From Bathymodiolus brooksi (lineage: Eukaryota > Mollusca > Bivalvia > Mytilida > Modiolidae): a stretch of 64,000 bases of DNA. Of this stretch, positions 35,745 through 49,680 are shown piece by piece. The translations under genes were made by a program, and so were the position numbers. The stretch is from contig OY804580.1 of assembly GCA_963680875.1 (NCBI GenBank), positions 92,161,353 to 92,225,352 of the forward strand, given 5' to 3'. The notes under the pieces are model-generated. The model was given only the letters and a program-made list of their open reading frames with translations. It made no database searches and was not told the DNA's origin. Each line of letters starts with the position of its first letter. The stretch's first letter is position 1.

Positions 35745-35905
35745 ATATTTGTGTGTCCCAAGTCACTGACAAACTTTGTCACATAATGCTGTATACCTCG
35801 CCCTGATCGAGATTCGAACTCACCACATCAGTGGTTATAGGCACTGATTGCATGGGTAGTTATAAGCTCCAACTACTATACGATCACGGCCACGACGGCT
35901 TAGAG
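35745..35905 (-). mobile_element. SINE fragment, reverse, head-containing
   Basis: AAGTCACTGACAAACTTTGT, ACCTCGCCCTGATCGAGATT and ACTATACGATCACGGCCACG match the head half of the 43935 copy. The core and tail are missing. Confidence 0.65.
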
Positions 35906-38200
35906 ACAAGGATTATAATGCATTCAACAAAGAGCCTTGCTCTAGAAGCTTATGGATGCCCTATACAAGGTCAGCCAAAGTACCTACAATAATCGTATGC
36001 ATTATGGCTTGGAATAAGTAATTGAGCAGAGCAACATATTCCTGGTTTAGTACAGGGATATTGATACCATTGTAACTCGGAAATACACATGTTTGTACTA
36101 CGCAAGTGGTCGATTTCTTCAATTCAGTTCGTGACACATACATGTGGTATTACTCCGCTAAGTCCCCGACCAATCAATAAATGTGTATAAAGGCATGTCA
36201 ATGGGAGCGTGCCTAAGAAAGTTAAGATTGCAATATCACTTGAAATTATACAAGAAGCTTAGTAAGTACTTCATTCAAAGATACAATCCATCCTATACAT
36301 TGTAAATGTGACAAGAATGACAACGTATGTGAGCTTTGTCGGCATTAGAGAGATAATCAATTGTGTAAAGGTTGTAAAGATTAAGTTTTTGAATTCAAAT
36401 ATATATGTGACTCCAGACATTATCAATTTTACAAGAATGACAACGAATCTGATCTTTTCTGGCATCAGAGGGCTAACCACATTTATGTAAAGGCTGCTAA
36501 GGCTGCGCTTTTTGTTGCATTAATTTATACTTATCTCAAGGTATTTGAATTCAATTCAGCCATTATTAATTTGACAAGAATGACAGCGCATGCGAACTTT
36601 TCTTGCATCAGAGGGCTAACCCATTTTATGCTAAGCTTTTTCTGTTGCATCAATTAGTACTTAGTCACCAAGATTATCTAAGCTTAACAAAGAAAACCTA
36701 CGTCAGAGGAGATATTCTTGTAAGCTGGGAGTCCTCATGAAGCAGATCAACAACGAGGTAACATAATGGTATAATAAACTAAAAACTGAAGACATCAGAT
36801 CAGAAAACACTTGGAACCACGAAGACGATAGCATCACGTTTGCTTACTGGCGTCCTGTCAAGTAGCGCATATATATATATATAACATAAGTGAGGTCAAA
36901 ATGTAGAACCATGTATTACCTACGGCATATTATAAAGTAATAATTGTCAATTAAATACATAAAATATAACAAATGCAACTAATAGGAATAAATATTTAAC
37001 AAATCTCAAACAAGAAAACAGCAAGCAATAAAAACCTGCAGGAATATTAGTGTCCATGGTGCTATTATTACGGCAGGATTTGATCACATTCTTCTGGGCC
37101 TCATAACTAAAGCAACAGCATATATCAAATGATAGTGAATGTTAGGTCAATATGCAGATGTGTTTATGCATTGTCGTAAGTGACTCGCTACCAGCAAATA
37201 ATACCCGGCCCGACATTATATATCTCATATGTATCTTGTTGAAATCCTAGCTTCCGCTCATTAACTCATTCCAATGCCACCTTGATACATGCATGTTGTA
37301 TAACATTATGCTTTTTTTCTCGCCATGACATAACCTGTACACTTCTCAGTTGATGCTGAGAGAGATAGCAATAGGCCAAGTTCAGAATCCTGTTTTTCGT
37401 TCTTTTTTTCGGCTCCAATGTCGACATGTGTTTTCTTCCACAAAATTAGCACAGTAAATATAGGTAAAATGAGAGAATACTCATCCATTACCTTTTTGCC
37501 AAGCTGAGGGAGGATGCCACTCATATCACCCAGGAGGATAGTACATCTAGAGAATATGTACTGATATTATTGCTGTATTTCTAGAAACGTATCTTCCTTG
37601 TATTGCGCTTTGCAGAGACTTATTATTTTCTATATAAAGCGACATGCTTCTTATCTATTTCCAAAGACGGAGAAATCATAATTGCCAAAAAGGTCGATAA
37701 TATTGAATTTCATTAACAAAACCTGTTCCATCTACGGAATTAGTCACCAGTTAATTCACCAAATAATAAATAAATCTGTATGTCGTTGGGAATGAACATG
37801 ATTATGTAAAGATTACATTATGCTGTAAGTTGAGAGTATGTGAAAGCTTAAGTAGTTCTTTCCCGTTCATATTTTGAGATTATATCTTAATTCAAAGATA
37901 TATGTCATGCAAGACATTACCAATTTGACAAAGATGACAACGTATGCGAATTTTTCCGGCATCAACTGACAACGAAGTAATATAATGCTAAATTAAACAA
38001 ACAACATAGCAGCTCAGAAATACGTGTAAACACGTAGAAACTGGCATCACGTTTTACTAATGGTATCCTGTAAAGTACTGCACATGTAGAGCATCAATGA
38101 TCTAGAACCGTGATGAAAATATTTTATTTTTGACATATCTGTAAAGAATAATTGTCAAATAACTGTCTAAAATATAGATATAGTAAATCGTGTAACTCAA

Positions 38201-38879
38201 TCTTTTGCTTTCTATGTCTTGTTTTATAGATCGTTGTTTGTCCTTTTGATCCTTTCCGTGGGTCATTGTATTGTCTGTCCTTCTGATTACCTTGGTGATT
38301 CTCTTATCTATCGCATTAAGATACTAATATATTATATTAACACATTGAACAGCTCTCGGACGTCATTAACTATGACATTTTATTCTAAAACCTACAAAGC
38401 AACATCAAAGCGATTTATATGCCCATGTTTAATGTTCACAGTTGAAGTAAAGAGTAACGATCAATTACAGGCTACATTATTTTTTTCGAGCATGCATTGA
38501 CTCTAAATGTTGTATATTTCTTTACACAACAAAATATATAATTCATATACGAAAAGAAAATGAGATCACTTTGACTACTAATAGGTTTTGAATTTAAATA
38601 TAGCATTTTATATAAGAAACAGGCACATGTCAGTCAGTTCTTTTGTTTACAAGTACGATCAGTGACCCCATGACAGTTACATGACAGGACGAGCCGGTGT
38701 CTGAGAGGCAGACGACATAGTTAAATTTTATATAGCCCTTCTGGATTTTTTCCAGCTACTTTATAAATGAAGTAATTTTTTAGTATTACAAATAGTATGG
38801 TTCAGTAGGTAGGTTCACTGTTTTTAGTACTTACGTCTTTAAAAGCAAACTTTAACATTTTTAAAATTCCATGCCGTCG
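38201..38879. other. non-genic DNA with inverted repeat Q fragment
   Basis: At 38215-38310 the sequence TTATAGATCGTTGTTTGTCC…TCCTTCTGATTACC is repeat Q in the orientation opposite to the other copies. Nothing else is recognised. Confidence 0.5.
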
Positions 38880-39090
38880 GAATATAATGGGGAAAAAACT
38901 ATCGGAACCGCTCAAAAATCCAAGAACATATCATAGAAAGAGGCAACATCGATTCCTCTAACACACGTATACACGAATTATTACTTTTCTGGCTTGGTAT
39001 AAGACATGTACTTCACTACAAAAGGGTGACGGGGTGAAACTAGTTGATGGGACTAAAAATTAAGCATCCCCTATAAGCTAAATGATGGGG
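38880..39090. repeat. dispersed repeat R, copy 3
   Basis: GAACCGCTCAAAAATCCAAG…CACGAATTATTACTTTTCTGGCTTGGTA then GGTGACGGGGTGAAACTAG matches the R family landmarks. Confidence 0.65.
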
Positions 39091-42000
39091 TCATGCCAGT
39101 GTTTCCCACGAGTGAATATTTGAGACAATGATCTATTTAGAAGTTGCACATAATTGAAAATAAATTATATAGTGAATCGGCTTGCTAACATCAGTATGAT
39201 TGGTATTTTCCTGAGGAAGAAACAACAATTAAGGTTAAATTGAAAGTCCATCGTTTGCTATTGTTACAAGATCTAGCAAGTGTTAATTGACATTGACAGA
39301 CAAATTATAAACATATGTATATACAAATCGTGACTTTAAATGTGTTAAACTGATGTTTACTCTTTTGAATTGTGTACATGGTTATCTGATCTCGTTCTAT
39401 AAAATGATCCTGGGTGAACGAGTGGGAAATAAATCACAGAAAAGTAGAAGTTCACGATATATCTACAAACTGTATTTCAAATTATAATAATTCATCTGTT
39501 TATTAATAAAAAGGTATATATTTCATTTAGTGGACACAACGCGCTTTTGTGATAACCCCCATGAGGTACGCTTATATATATAGTCAGAAGACTGGAAAAC
39601 CAAACAATCTAACAGTTCCGGGAGAAAGAACATCAAACGACCTTAACAGGATATATCAAATCAGAAATGGTCATCTATGTCTGCGTGATGAAAATCTTAT
39701 TGTGTTTGTCCGCTACGAGGTTCGCATAAAAACGATGTTTGGTTCGTCTTTACCTCAAGTTGGTTGTAGGAATGTATAAACGTTTTCAGTACGAACGTGC
39801 TGTTTACCTGTTTTGATTTTCAACTGCATATGTCACGATATTTCACAGCGTTCAATGATTGGAGGTGAAATGTGTGATTGTCCGTTTTGTTTATATTGGT
39901 GGTATTATGGATCAATATAGTTTAAACTTCCTTTTCATGAAGTACGTATGGAACTATCAATGTATACACTATAAGACGAACAGATAGCACGCTATATATT
40001 ATTGACACTTAGGACATCATAAGAAAAATGAAACACATATTCGGAACTGACACGAGCACCGTTTAATCATAATATATTTTGTATATTGAGCCTATAATAC
40101 GAACGTCCTTTTAAACACATTATGACGAATGTTATCATTTGATTGGCCAGTTAATTGACTTGGATGCACAAATAGAAATTGTAAACACATATATATTTGT
40201 CATAAAATAATTACAAGTACTGCGTCTATTTTTGATATTCAAAAAGGTGAATATCAAATCTGTACCCAATTGTTATTGTTTTTGCATTCAAGATGGTACG
40301 TATCGAAACATTTCCTACGCGATATGTCGTAGGTGTTTTATGTGTTGAATCGCTATGGGTTGAGACATGACATAAGTCGTCAAGGTATAAGTCTTACCTC
40401 TGCTACAGAAAGCAACCACTCAGATTTTAGAAGCAAACATCGACATTGCTATTTATGTTATGGTTTACTCTAAAATGTATTCTAACAAGTTTGAACAATG
40501 TCTGTGAGCAAATTGCCAAGGCATGTTAATACCTTTTAAGCTACATATTAGGTAACATTTCATAAGTATATAAAATTGAATAGTGAACTCTTTGAACTGC
40601 ACGAAAATAAAAATAAAAGAGGTAAACAATGAAGTTCCATCTCATCAGAAATTATTCGAATTTCAAGTATTATGCTTTGTTTGTGTACAATTTCTTTATG
40701 TCAAGCAAGCTTATTTATATAGATTGAAAGAAATATTATCATAAAGGTTCAATGCCGCAAAAAAATGAAGTAAATTGAATTAACATTACCGCGGTATCAT
40801 CATCTTGGTTGTTAGTTTGTTGTTTGTTTATTGTTATTATTATAATATGTTCTGTTTTTTGCCATTTTTTTGGTACTTTTGTATTTCAAATAAAATGAAA
40901 TTTAATGAGCATTGTAAATAACCAATTCATTATTGGTTCATTCCATTTGGATCTATTTTCCACATACTCTTGGGTAAATTCAACTTATTCCTGTAATAAA
41001 AGCCCTACACAATGTACTTCCCCTGGAAGCAAATAGCATGCCTTCATCATGATTCGTCAATGCAAACTACATTTAAATTAATAGCAATTGTATGTTTCCA
41101 TTTCCATTAGGTTTCCTTTGCAAAAAATAGACAATCCTCTGATAGAACTGGCATGTCCTAATACCAATTAATTCAAAGCATATTGATTGCTTTATTCAGT
41201 ATTAAATAACAACCAATTATGTATCTACTTATTGAAATATATAAATGTTTGATATCTCATATGTTGGAAATATCAGTTGTGATTGTTTTGTCTCAATAGA
41301 AGTCGTCTTTAACCCGCCTATTGTACACCTTCTTATTTAGTTGTGAGTTAACTACGAGCACCCCCTAACCCCGCTGTTATGCGATTCGTGTTTATTACTT
41401 CGGTTGGCAGTTAATTGCTATTGGATGCAAATTAAACTGGGTGAAAGCCACATTGCTATATATATATATATGTAAGCTTTAAAACAAGTCAAAGTAAACT
41501 GTTATGTTATTCATGAGTGATTTATTGAGTGAGCGGTTATGTGTGTATTTGTGTGCAAAGGGGTATCGAATGTGTGTGGTATTTTTTTGTTTTCCATTTT
41601 ATCAGCAACTTTAATACGGCTTAAATGTGTGTCACTGCTACTGACACACACACAAATCGTCAACGGCAATATAAGGAGAATAGCTCCATATCTTTTCAAA
41701 TTTGTCCTTTAATTGGTGTCACGAAGAAACGAATATAACACTGAGTATATTAAATGAGTATTATTTATTGGTATTTTCCGTCAACACATCATGGGATATA
41801 TTTTACTTTGTTTACGTTATTTACAGTTTGCAATTTTAGATTTCATACCACCTGGTGTAATGGCTATTGTGTTTATTTATTATGACATGAAGATACTTTA
41901 ATACTTTAATACCCGATGGTCTCAAAAAATGTTAAGGTTCGAAGACGAATTTAATTTTTTGCTTGGCATAACAAGATAATGTATTATAAAAATCAAACTC

Positions 42001-43639
42001 GTGAAATATATTTTAATAAGAATATGTTTATCCTCCATGTAAATGAACGGTTCAATGGGGATAAAAGAGGAACAACTCTTGTGTAATGTATAACATATGA
42101 AACAATACAGCCATATACATTACTTGTATTATTTAATTATTTTATTGTCGTTGAAACCTTAGATGTTTGCTACATGTATTATACATTAAGTAAAGATTTC
42201 CAAATATTCTGCAGTAAATTATGACAAATAATTGAAATAAAACCGTAGATATCGAATTTAATGCGCACGACGCGTTTCTGGAATAATTTCATTATGTACG
42301 CTCAAAACCAAAATATGAGAAAGCCAAATAATTTAAAAGTCTTTGCAAGCAATACAATACAAAATTTGAACACCATAATATTTGAATAACATTTCGAACG
42401 CAATTTGAGTATTATTTTCTGACATAGAAAAATAATTATAGCATTACAGGAATCCAATATAATACATATTTTCTTTGTTTTACCCGGGTCGGTAGTTCGG
42501 AGATGTGCTGAATGGATGGTGACGGTGAACACGAGAACAAGTTTTAATTCGCAGCATCGAAGATTGAATTTGTCGTACCGGGTTCGTTATTGGTATCCCA
42601 ATTAAAAGAGACCAATAGAACCGTCGTCATATGTTAACATGTAGCTAAGATGTTGTTGATAGTGGCACAACAGATCCACAACCCTAGACCGTAACAATAC
42701 AATACTGACAGAAATTACCCTGGTTTAATATATCATATCTTTAAAACAGCCATACATATATTAGTTAACTATTTGTGATAGATACAATTGAAGTGTGTTC
42801 CAACATTCAATTTCGTCGGTAAATTGGACATGTTTCGTTTGATCTCACTGAGTGATATTTTCAGTATCAACGGACTGATTGTGATACTGGAAAATATCTG
42901 TTCGCGTGATGTCATGAAGATTTATACAGCTAAAAATGATAACGTCGGTTTTGAATTTCTCGACGATCATTATCATAGTTCGTCCTATGACTCTCTATGA
43001 TACTAGCGATAATGTCTGTCTCGACTGTTACTTAATATAAACATCCCATGTATAAGATAATAACAATTCACTGTCGGACCATCAAAGTAGCCCAGATGTA
43101 AAATGTTCCTTTTCTTCTTGTTTATGCATTTTCTGTTCTTCTACCATTTACGGTTTCTGATTACCACTGTGGTATGTTCTTGCAATAGCCAACACAATGG
43201 TATTAATGTCATCAGTTAATAAGGTGGGTATCATGCATAGAGTATGGGCAAGTATTAAACGTTCCGTTGAAACAGGTCTCTCGGTGGTTTTCTGAGCGTT
43301 TTTAAATCAAATATGCTGTCCTGTAAATTTCGCTATGATTACATATGCTTCGTCCGCTACCAATAACTCGTTCCATTATAAACAAAATCAGATATGAAAT
43401 AAGATGCACGTCTCAATGAAATTGCTCACTAAGTGGTTGTAGTAATTCTAGCAATTTATGGACTTTATCAGAACGAGAACGAGTCGTGTTTTGAACATAG
43501 CAACGTAGAACTGAATCTACTTAAGCAACAACCGCTCAACTAAGACACCTTACCGGAGAACGCAATTATTAGTATTGCATATGCATTTCATATTTCTATA
43601 ACATTTTGATATGCCAGACGAGTTTAACAAATATATGCG
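39091..43639. other. long non-genic AT-rich interval
   Basis: No convincing exon was found in 4.5 kb. Open frames near 39549, 41511, 42302 and 42788 have no splice context or recognisable motifs. A short repeat fragment (CGTAGATATCGAATTTAATG…) lies at 42243-42305, and short TA runs lie near 41457. Confidence 0.5.
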
Positions 43640-43674
43640 CTCTTGATTGATTGATGGATTGATTGGTATATTGA

Positions 43675-43730
<56 letters not shown>

Positions 43731-43745
43731 GTGATTGATTGTGGC
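43640..43745. repeat. (TTGA)n tetranucleotide microsatellite
   Basis: About 25 units of TTGA/GATT with a few interruptions (GATGGATT, GGTATATT, GCTTGATT, GAGTGATT). Confidence 0.95.
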
Positions 43746-43934
43746 GTCAGTAGACATCGAAAATGTCCCTGAGTGATGCTATATACAAAGAAGCATAATG
43801 TGTACTATTAATTAATTGATATATCACGTATGCTCATTCAATTTACAAATACATCTAGGTGGAATACGTGTAGCTATCAGATGTAATTATTTACAATAAA
43901 TCAATCTACAATTGCAAGATAATTGATGTTTATA

Positions 43935-44167
43935 ATTGGTTGGTTTATGGTGTTTATCGCAACTTTCAACAATAGTTCAGTTATATTGTGGTGGTCAAAA
44001 GAGGAAACCGCAATACCCGGAAAAGAAAACCGACCTGTCGTAAGTAGCTGAAAAACTGTATCACATAATGTTGTATCGAGTACACATCGCCATGAACGTA
44101 GTGATCGGCACTGCTTGCATAAGTAGTTGCAAATCCAACTACCAAGTGATCACGACCACAACGGCCC
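43935..44167 (-). mobile_element. tRNA-derived SINE, reverse, nearly full length
   Basis: In reverse: TATGGTGTTTATCGCAACTT core, GGAAACCGCAATACCCGGAA, GTATCGAGTACACATCGCC and a head segment ending CCAAGTGATCACGACCACAA CGGCCC. The head differs from the 58082/61556 subfamily and matches 35745-35905, so at least two subfamilies are present. Confidence 0.8.
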
Positions 44168-45112
44168 TTTTGATGTATATAGAAATAGAGATTATAAGTA
44201 TTTCATAGAAAACATTGTGTGACGTAATGCATTCTATAAAGAAAAACTTATATTATGCCATGCTGGGAGGATGTGGAATGTCGTGCAAACTTCAGTTAAA
44301 TATAATATATGATGTAATATGGTTGAAATGTTGCAGTTATGTTCTTAAATATGAAGTTTTATTAAATTGTTTACTTACGAGGCACCAAATAGTGATTACG
44401 CTGTCATGTAAACTTACATGAATGTAAACAATATACCATGTTGTCATTAATATAAACGTACTTCCGGCTAAATTGTCCAATCAAAAGCCAGCTTACAATT
44501 GTGATCCGTAGTATTATGACACGTGATGTGTTGATAATGTTACATTTCTGCTCATCAATTTAAAGTTTTATTTTAAAATTTGATTTATATGAGTCCCAAG
44601 TAACATGTAAGCAGACCGATGTAGAAATGGGAGGAAATTTAAATGCTGTAGAATAAATTTCTCGTTTTATAATATGATATTTTTGTTCTTCCACTGTATC
44701 AACCCTGCTGTTCTAGCTACACTTGTTAATTGATGATCTGTACATGTACCCTCGAGAATATAGTTTGATATTTAAAATGAGTGGAGATTTATGTGGCTTG
44801 ATATAAATAAATATCCCCTTTATAGGACACATCGAACGTTTTTACTGTTTTGATCCTGTTCATAAATCTGAATTATAAAATTATTTGAAGTTATTATTTT
44901 AATGGGATCCCTATAGGGAGCATTTTAGCATACCTGTATTAAAGCAGGCGTAAATTGAAAATGCTTATATATATATATAGATTGTATAAATCTCAAGCTT
45001 AAACATAAGGCAGATGTTTAACGGTTATATTAAATCAGATCTTAGAAGACATTTGTGTACTTTGTATCACCATTCTCAACTACATATCATTTGACTTACA
45101 TTCAATTTATAT
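44168..45112. other. non-genic AT-rich DNA
   Basis: No exon recognised; short TA run near 44968. Confidence 0.5.
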
Positions 45113-45277
45113 AATAGTTACTTATGTATAGGTCATTATCGTGATTTATCGACTTCCTAAAGAACAGTAGTATAGACCGACACATTGATAATGACCGAGC
45201 CGTAGTGTTGAATTCAATACTAATGTCCCAGGGACAGTCTATTTATCACGATAATGCCATATACACAAGTAACTATT
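45113..45277. mobile_element. MITE-like hairpin element, 165 bp
   Basis: The left arm AATAGTTACTTATGTATAGG(TCATTATCGTGAT) pairs with the right arm (ATCACGATAATG)CCATATACACAAGTAACTATT. About 29 of 33 positions match. A further inner GGTCATTATC/GATAATGACC pair gives a nested hairpin. No ORF and no clear target-site duplication. Probably a non-autonomous DNA element. Confidence 0.7.
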
Positions 45278-46197
45278 AGTTTTGTTTTATTGAAGGAAAT
45301 AAGACTTTCTCAACAATATTGCAAATCTTCAATCGTCAGCAGCAAATGTTGGTCTACATTGACAACTGCACGATCTCCGTTGCGTTTTAAAAAAGGGACG
45401 CAACTCTAAATCTTTGAGCGGTCATTAACATGATAATGCAAGATGCATCACCATGTCTACGTCAATGAAAAAAAACGAATTTAGAACTGATATGAAATAA
45501 ATAGCGATAATACAAATCTAATGTTGAATTACCAATGTACAATACAACTAGGAATTATCTCCCTTTTGCCACGGATTGGCATTAGGATTGGGGGGGGGGG
45601 TATAGTGTATATTATGCATTTCTCATCTTTCGGTAGAGTAAAATAGCATGCTTGAATATAAGAAAGGGGAAGTCAGAAGCCACGATTCAGGGATCTAGAT
45701 ATACACGAATGACATGGGAATTCATTTGGAAATCAGTAGTTTATTCATCTTTGTACCGCTGTCGCCATGAATTTTCAAAAACGAGTATCATTCAAATTAT
45801 GAAAGTAAGTTCACCATTGCTCGTAGCAGGATGTGCGTTATGTGGTTAATTACATATATGTAGTAATAAGCTTCATTTGATCAATAGATGATATATTGGT
45901 CCATAGAACTAATTGAACTCTATCACAGACACTATACGGAATGTCACTCATACACTAAAATTGGAGGTTGTCCTCAGCAACATATAGGCTTTACTCTTAA
46001 TGACACTACTTAGTTTCATGATACTAAGGGTTGAACTTTGGTCTATATAGCTGATTTAACCTCGCCACTTTGTTTTGAAAAGCCTGTACCAAGTTGTTCG
46101 GAAAACAGTTGATGAAGATAATGAGTGATAATGGTATCAACTTTCTACGACTTCCCAATTAATACCCCCGTTCTGACGTAGGAATATTAAGCAAATT
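45278..46197. other. non-genic DNA before the second duplication copy
   Basis: No convincing exon. A G10 run lies at about 45590-45600. The short open frame at 45652-45849 has no recognisable motif. Confidence 0.45.
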
Positions 46198-48782
46198 ATG
46201 TTTATCATCTTTATCATGTGAAATGATATTAAAATCTTCCGTAATATTGTTACAAGAGGGAAAATAGCATACCCAATCAGTTTTCACTTTCACTTGAAAA
46301 GCTTAATAAAATCAATATTCAACATTTTGGAAGCCCTGTTATGATATGCTTTAGTCATAGAATATTGCTATTACAAAATTTTGCTTTGTAAGATATTGTT
46401 AACGCTCTTAAAAACTGACAGAAATACACAAAACAATGCAACAAATGCTATTCGAGCCATTCTGAGCACATTTATAAAGTGTGTCCATTGTGGTACTCGT
46501 TAAATCGGTAGTTATATTACGGCTTTCGCCTTACACAGCCTTATAGTGTCCAGGTGACTGATGGATTATATATCACAATAATTTATACAGTCAATGTAAT
46601 TTCACTGCTAAAGCTGAACGATTGCAGGATAGAGAACATAGTCCGGTAACTAGAAACTTATCTTAAGGTGCCGTTAAAATACATTTTAAGATCATCGTAA
46701 GGGTACGTTAGAATATGGCAAAGAGTGCTAACATAGCCACAGCGAATCCTAAGTGTACCCTTTCTAGAGATACGACATCGATAACATTATCCTTTGAGTT
46801 GTCGTCTTAAAGTGTTCCAACATTGGTTTTACAGAAATATGTTATTGCTTCTGTCAAATTAATCATCAATGTGCTTAGAATGGCATGTGTGCACTCACGG
46901 TCAGAAGCATGTCCATCAAGCAGAGGTAGACATAGCTGGGGTACACGTGAATGCAATCTATAATGGCGACTAAAGACGAGCAGAAGGTGTGTCAATCTAT
47001 GATATTTGTCATTAATGATATGTATAAACACAAAACGTGTTTTATTGACTATTTAAAGACGTAATGGAATTTCGAATTCATTCTACTCACAATCATATTG
47101 CAATACATAATTCTGATTACTATACTGTACAATCAATTAAATAAACTTCATACCTCTTTAGGTGCATTGAAAACTACGAAGTCACCATATATTATTTTGT
47201 GCGAAAATTTGCATGTTGGCATCACCCGAACAACGGAATTCTTCACAGGTTATCCAAAATTCTACATTTTCTTCATTGAACTCAGACTTCAGCAATCCCT
47301 TGAATAATTCTAATCCACCTGAAATATACAAAAAAACATATTACAATGTATCTTGATTGCATCAAAAACGTTAGAGAATATGGAGGGGGCAACCAGGAAT
47401 TGTCAATCTATAGATACATGCAGCATCGCACAAAAAGAAAAGAAATAAATCCCGAACATCATTAAACAACAAACTAAACTCGAGCAGTATCATTCCAAGA
47501 AACCTCTAACCGAAAAGTTGGCTTAGTTTAAGATGTTTAACCCCACTTTAAACAATATTTCAGTTATATAGTGGAAGCCTAACCGAAAGGATTACAGCAA
47601 TTACAAATTGTCATATACAATTTAATTTCAGCCAATCATACCAGGTAAAATGGATGCATTTGTGAATTTCACAATACAATATTTATCGTTATTTAGTATG
47701 GGGGCTAATGAATATGAATGGAAGTAGAATATAAAATTAAGGTGTCTCACCACCTATATATTCGGCCGACTGTCACATTTGACAGATATTCGATTCAGCA
47801 CTATGTATGAACAGAACGTTTGTTTTTGTATAAAAACATTCCAAAATACTGCAATGACGAGGTCAACACAGAATCATACTTCCAATGGTCAACACACACC
47901 AAGAGGTACGCAATGCGAAAATAAACTAACGATCAACTGTTAGAATGTGCTTGATTGTCATACGTCGCACCAGTCACACAACGTGGTGTCGAATATGTCA
48001 ATATCTATTGATTTGTAAGTGGTGTGGATTACAAAAAGCTGCAAATTGCAAAGAGGCATTCATAAACCATAATTAAAATGGCTGACAATACAATTATTAA
48101 TAGAAAATGGTACTAAAAGACAACATGCTGCAGATCAGTTATCACTGATCCCTATTACAAATGGGGGTGAACTCAAAACGCAGGTGATATAGATAAATAA
48201 GCTGGTCCACTAGTATGTGTTTTTGAAAGTCCTGTCACCTCACTATTCAGTTTGTCCCCATAATCGTGATTATGCATCGATACTACCATCTGTTGGTATG
48301 ACTAATGGTACATCGCACATTCACAAATATGATTGGTCGAACAAGCATTGAAGAAATAGTAATTGAAAACAAGCTCAGTCATGTGTCTCGGGATCGTATA
48401 AGAACTGCTTAAATTATACATAGTCAAGTGAACCATCCCAAATGCATTTAGAGATTCATTTGAGGATGTAGTCTTGAAAGAAATTAATTTCAATAAAGAT
48501 GCACAAGAGTGAGATAGCCTTGTTACATTCATTTACGTCCGACCCTCAAGACAAGTTGTGTGGAGTATTTTTCTTCGGAGAGGGGTTGAAATTGTTATGA
48601 ATCACGTATTAGTAAAAGTAGCAGGCGATCAATAATCATAGAAGTTGCCGTTTATACAATCGATTGTCACCCCAAAATATATGGCTGTTGATATCCAGGT
48701 TCTGGCTGGAAACACTACTATGCGGTATCTTGTGATCCCGACCTGCCTTTCTTGATAGTATAATCTCCAACGACAATTCATA

Positions 48783-48930
48783 TACAGTTAAACCTGTCTA
48801 AACGGACCTTTTGTGTTTCGGTTTATACAGGTTAAATTAACAAATATTTCCCGTATTGGGACTTTATTTAAGTTCGATTTATGCAGGATTTCTGCTTAGT
48901 CATGATTCGATGTAGACAGGTTTCAGTGTA
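48783..48930. repeat. palindromic dispersed repeat, duplicated copy
   Basis: ACAGTTAAACCTGTCTAAAC … GTAGACAGGTTTCAGTGTA; counterpart of 18292-18441. The right arm is less worn here (AGACAGGTTTCAGTGTA). Confidence 0.8.
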
Positions 48931-49524
48931 TTAACAAACGATAAAAACAATCCTGCAAAGATTAGAGTCAACTAAGGTACTGCTCTACTGTAAAGCATGA
49001 TCACATGTAATGATCGGTACTTGCACTGGTGAGTAATTCTTGCGTACAATGGTATCTTCATTGTTCCATCTTCGTATAAGTGGGATTTTTTTCTTGATAC
49101 TCTTGAATGTTCTACAATGAAAATATGTTTGCTTAAAATGTATTAAAAAGATTTTGAAGATACCAAATGGGTAATCAAAAGCCATAAATTGAATAAAGAG
49201 AGACAACACAATGGCCAAAATAAAAGGTTTTGTGTGAAAGGTGGTTGGTTGTTTGTATGATGTATTTCTTTTTATAATGATATATTCCTTACATTTTTTT
49301 ATGTTATCAATTTACCAGTTTTGTGGGTTCAGCAAGGGGAAAGGTCACCAGATCTAAGTAACAATTATAACCATACGTTAACAGTATTTAATAGTTTTGA
49401 TCGAATTTATAACACTAACTTCACCGAGACTTACATTTATGTATTATAAATTTCATGACCATGCATTGGTTGATTCATGTGAAATAATGTGTGTTAAAGT
49501 ACAACGAAAAACCAAACAACAATT

Positions 49525-49680
49525 GTATTGTCGGAATAGTTCCAAAATCCAATAACAAAAACTCGTAGGAAAAGGCAAAATTGATACCTCTTTACAGACA
49601 AATATATGAAAACCTACTTTTCTGGCTTGGTACAGGCACTTTAAAAAGTGATGGAGTTAATACAGTTGTATGGGTTAGAA
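49525..49680. repeat. dispersed repeat R, duplicated copy
   Basis: Counterpart of 19040-19200 within the RGS pseudogene intron. Confidence 0.75.

Larger units (their letters stand above)
32250..38200. repeat. ladder of about five diverged 0.8-1.4 kb direct repeats
   Basis: Landmarks recur in the same order. A GCTCCGC…AAATGTGTATATTTGCATGT segment lies at 32370, 33845 and 36150. GCATCAATTAGTACTTAGTC then AGATTAACA…CCTACGT lies near 32660, 34100, 35290 and 36650. CAGAAAACACGT(A/G)…CAT(C/A)…AGAGCATC…GATCTA lies near 32800, 34245, 35405, 36800 and 38000. A shorter motif (ATTTGACAAGGATGACAACGTATG) is further multiplied around 36290-36620. Copies are well diverged, so the array is old. No frame is conserved between copies. 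Confidence 0.75.
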
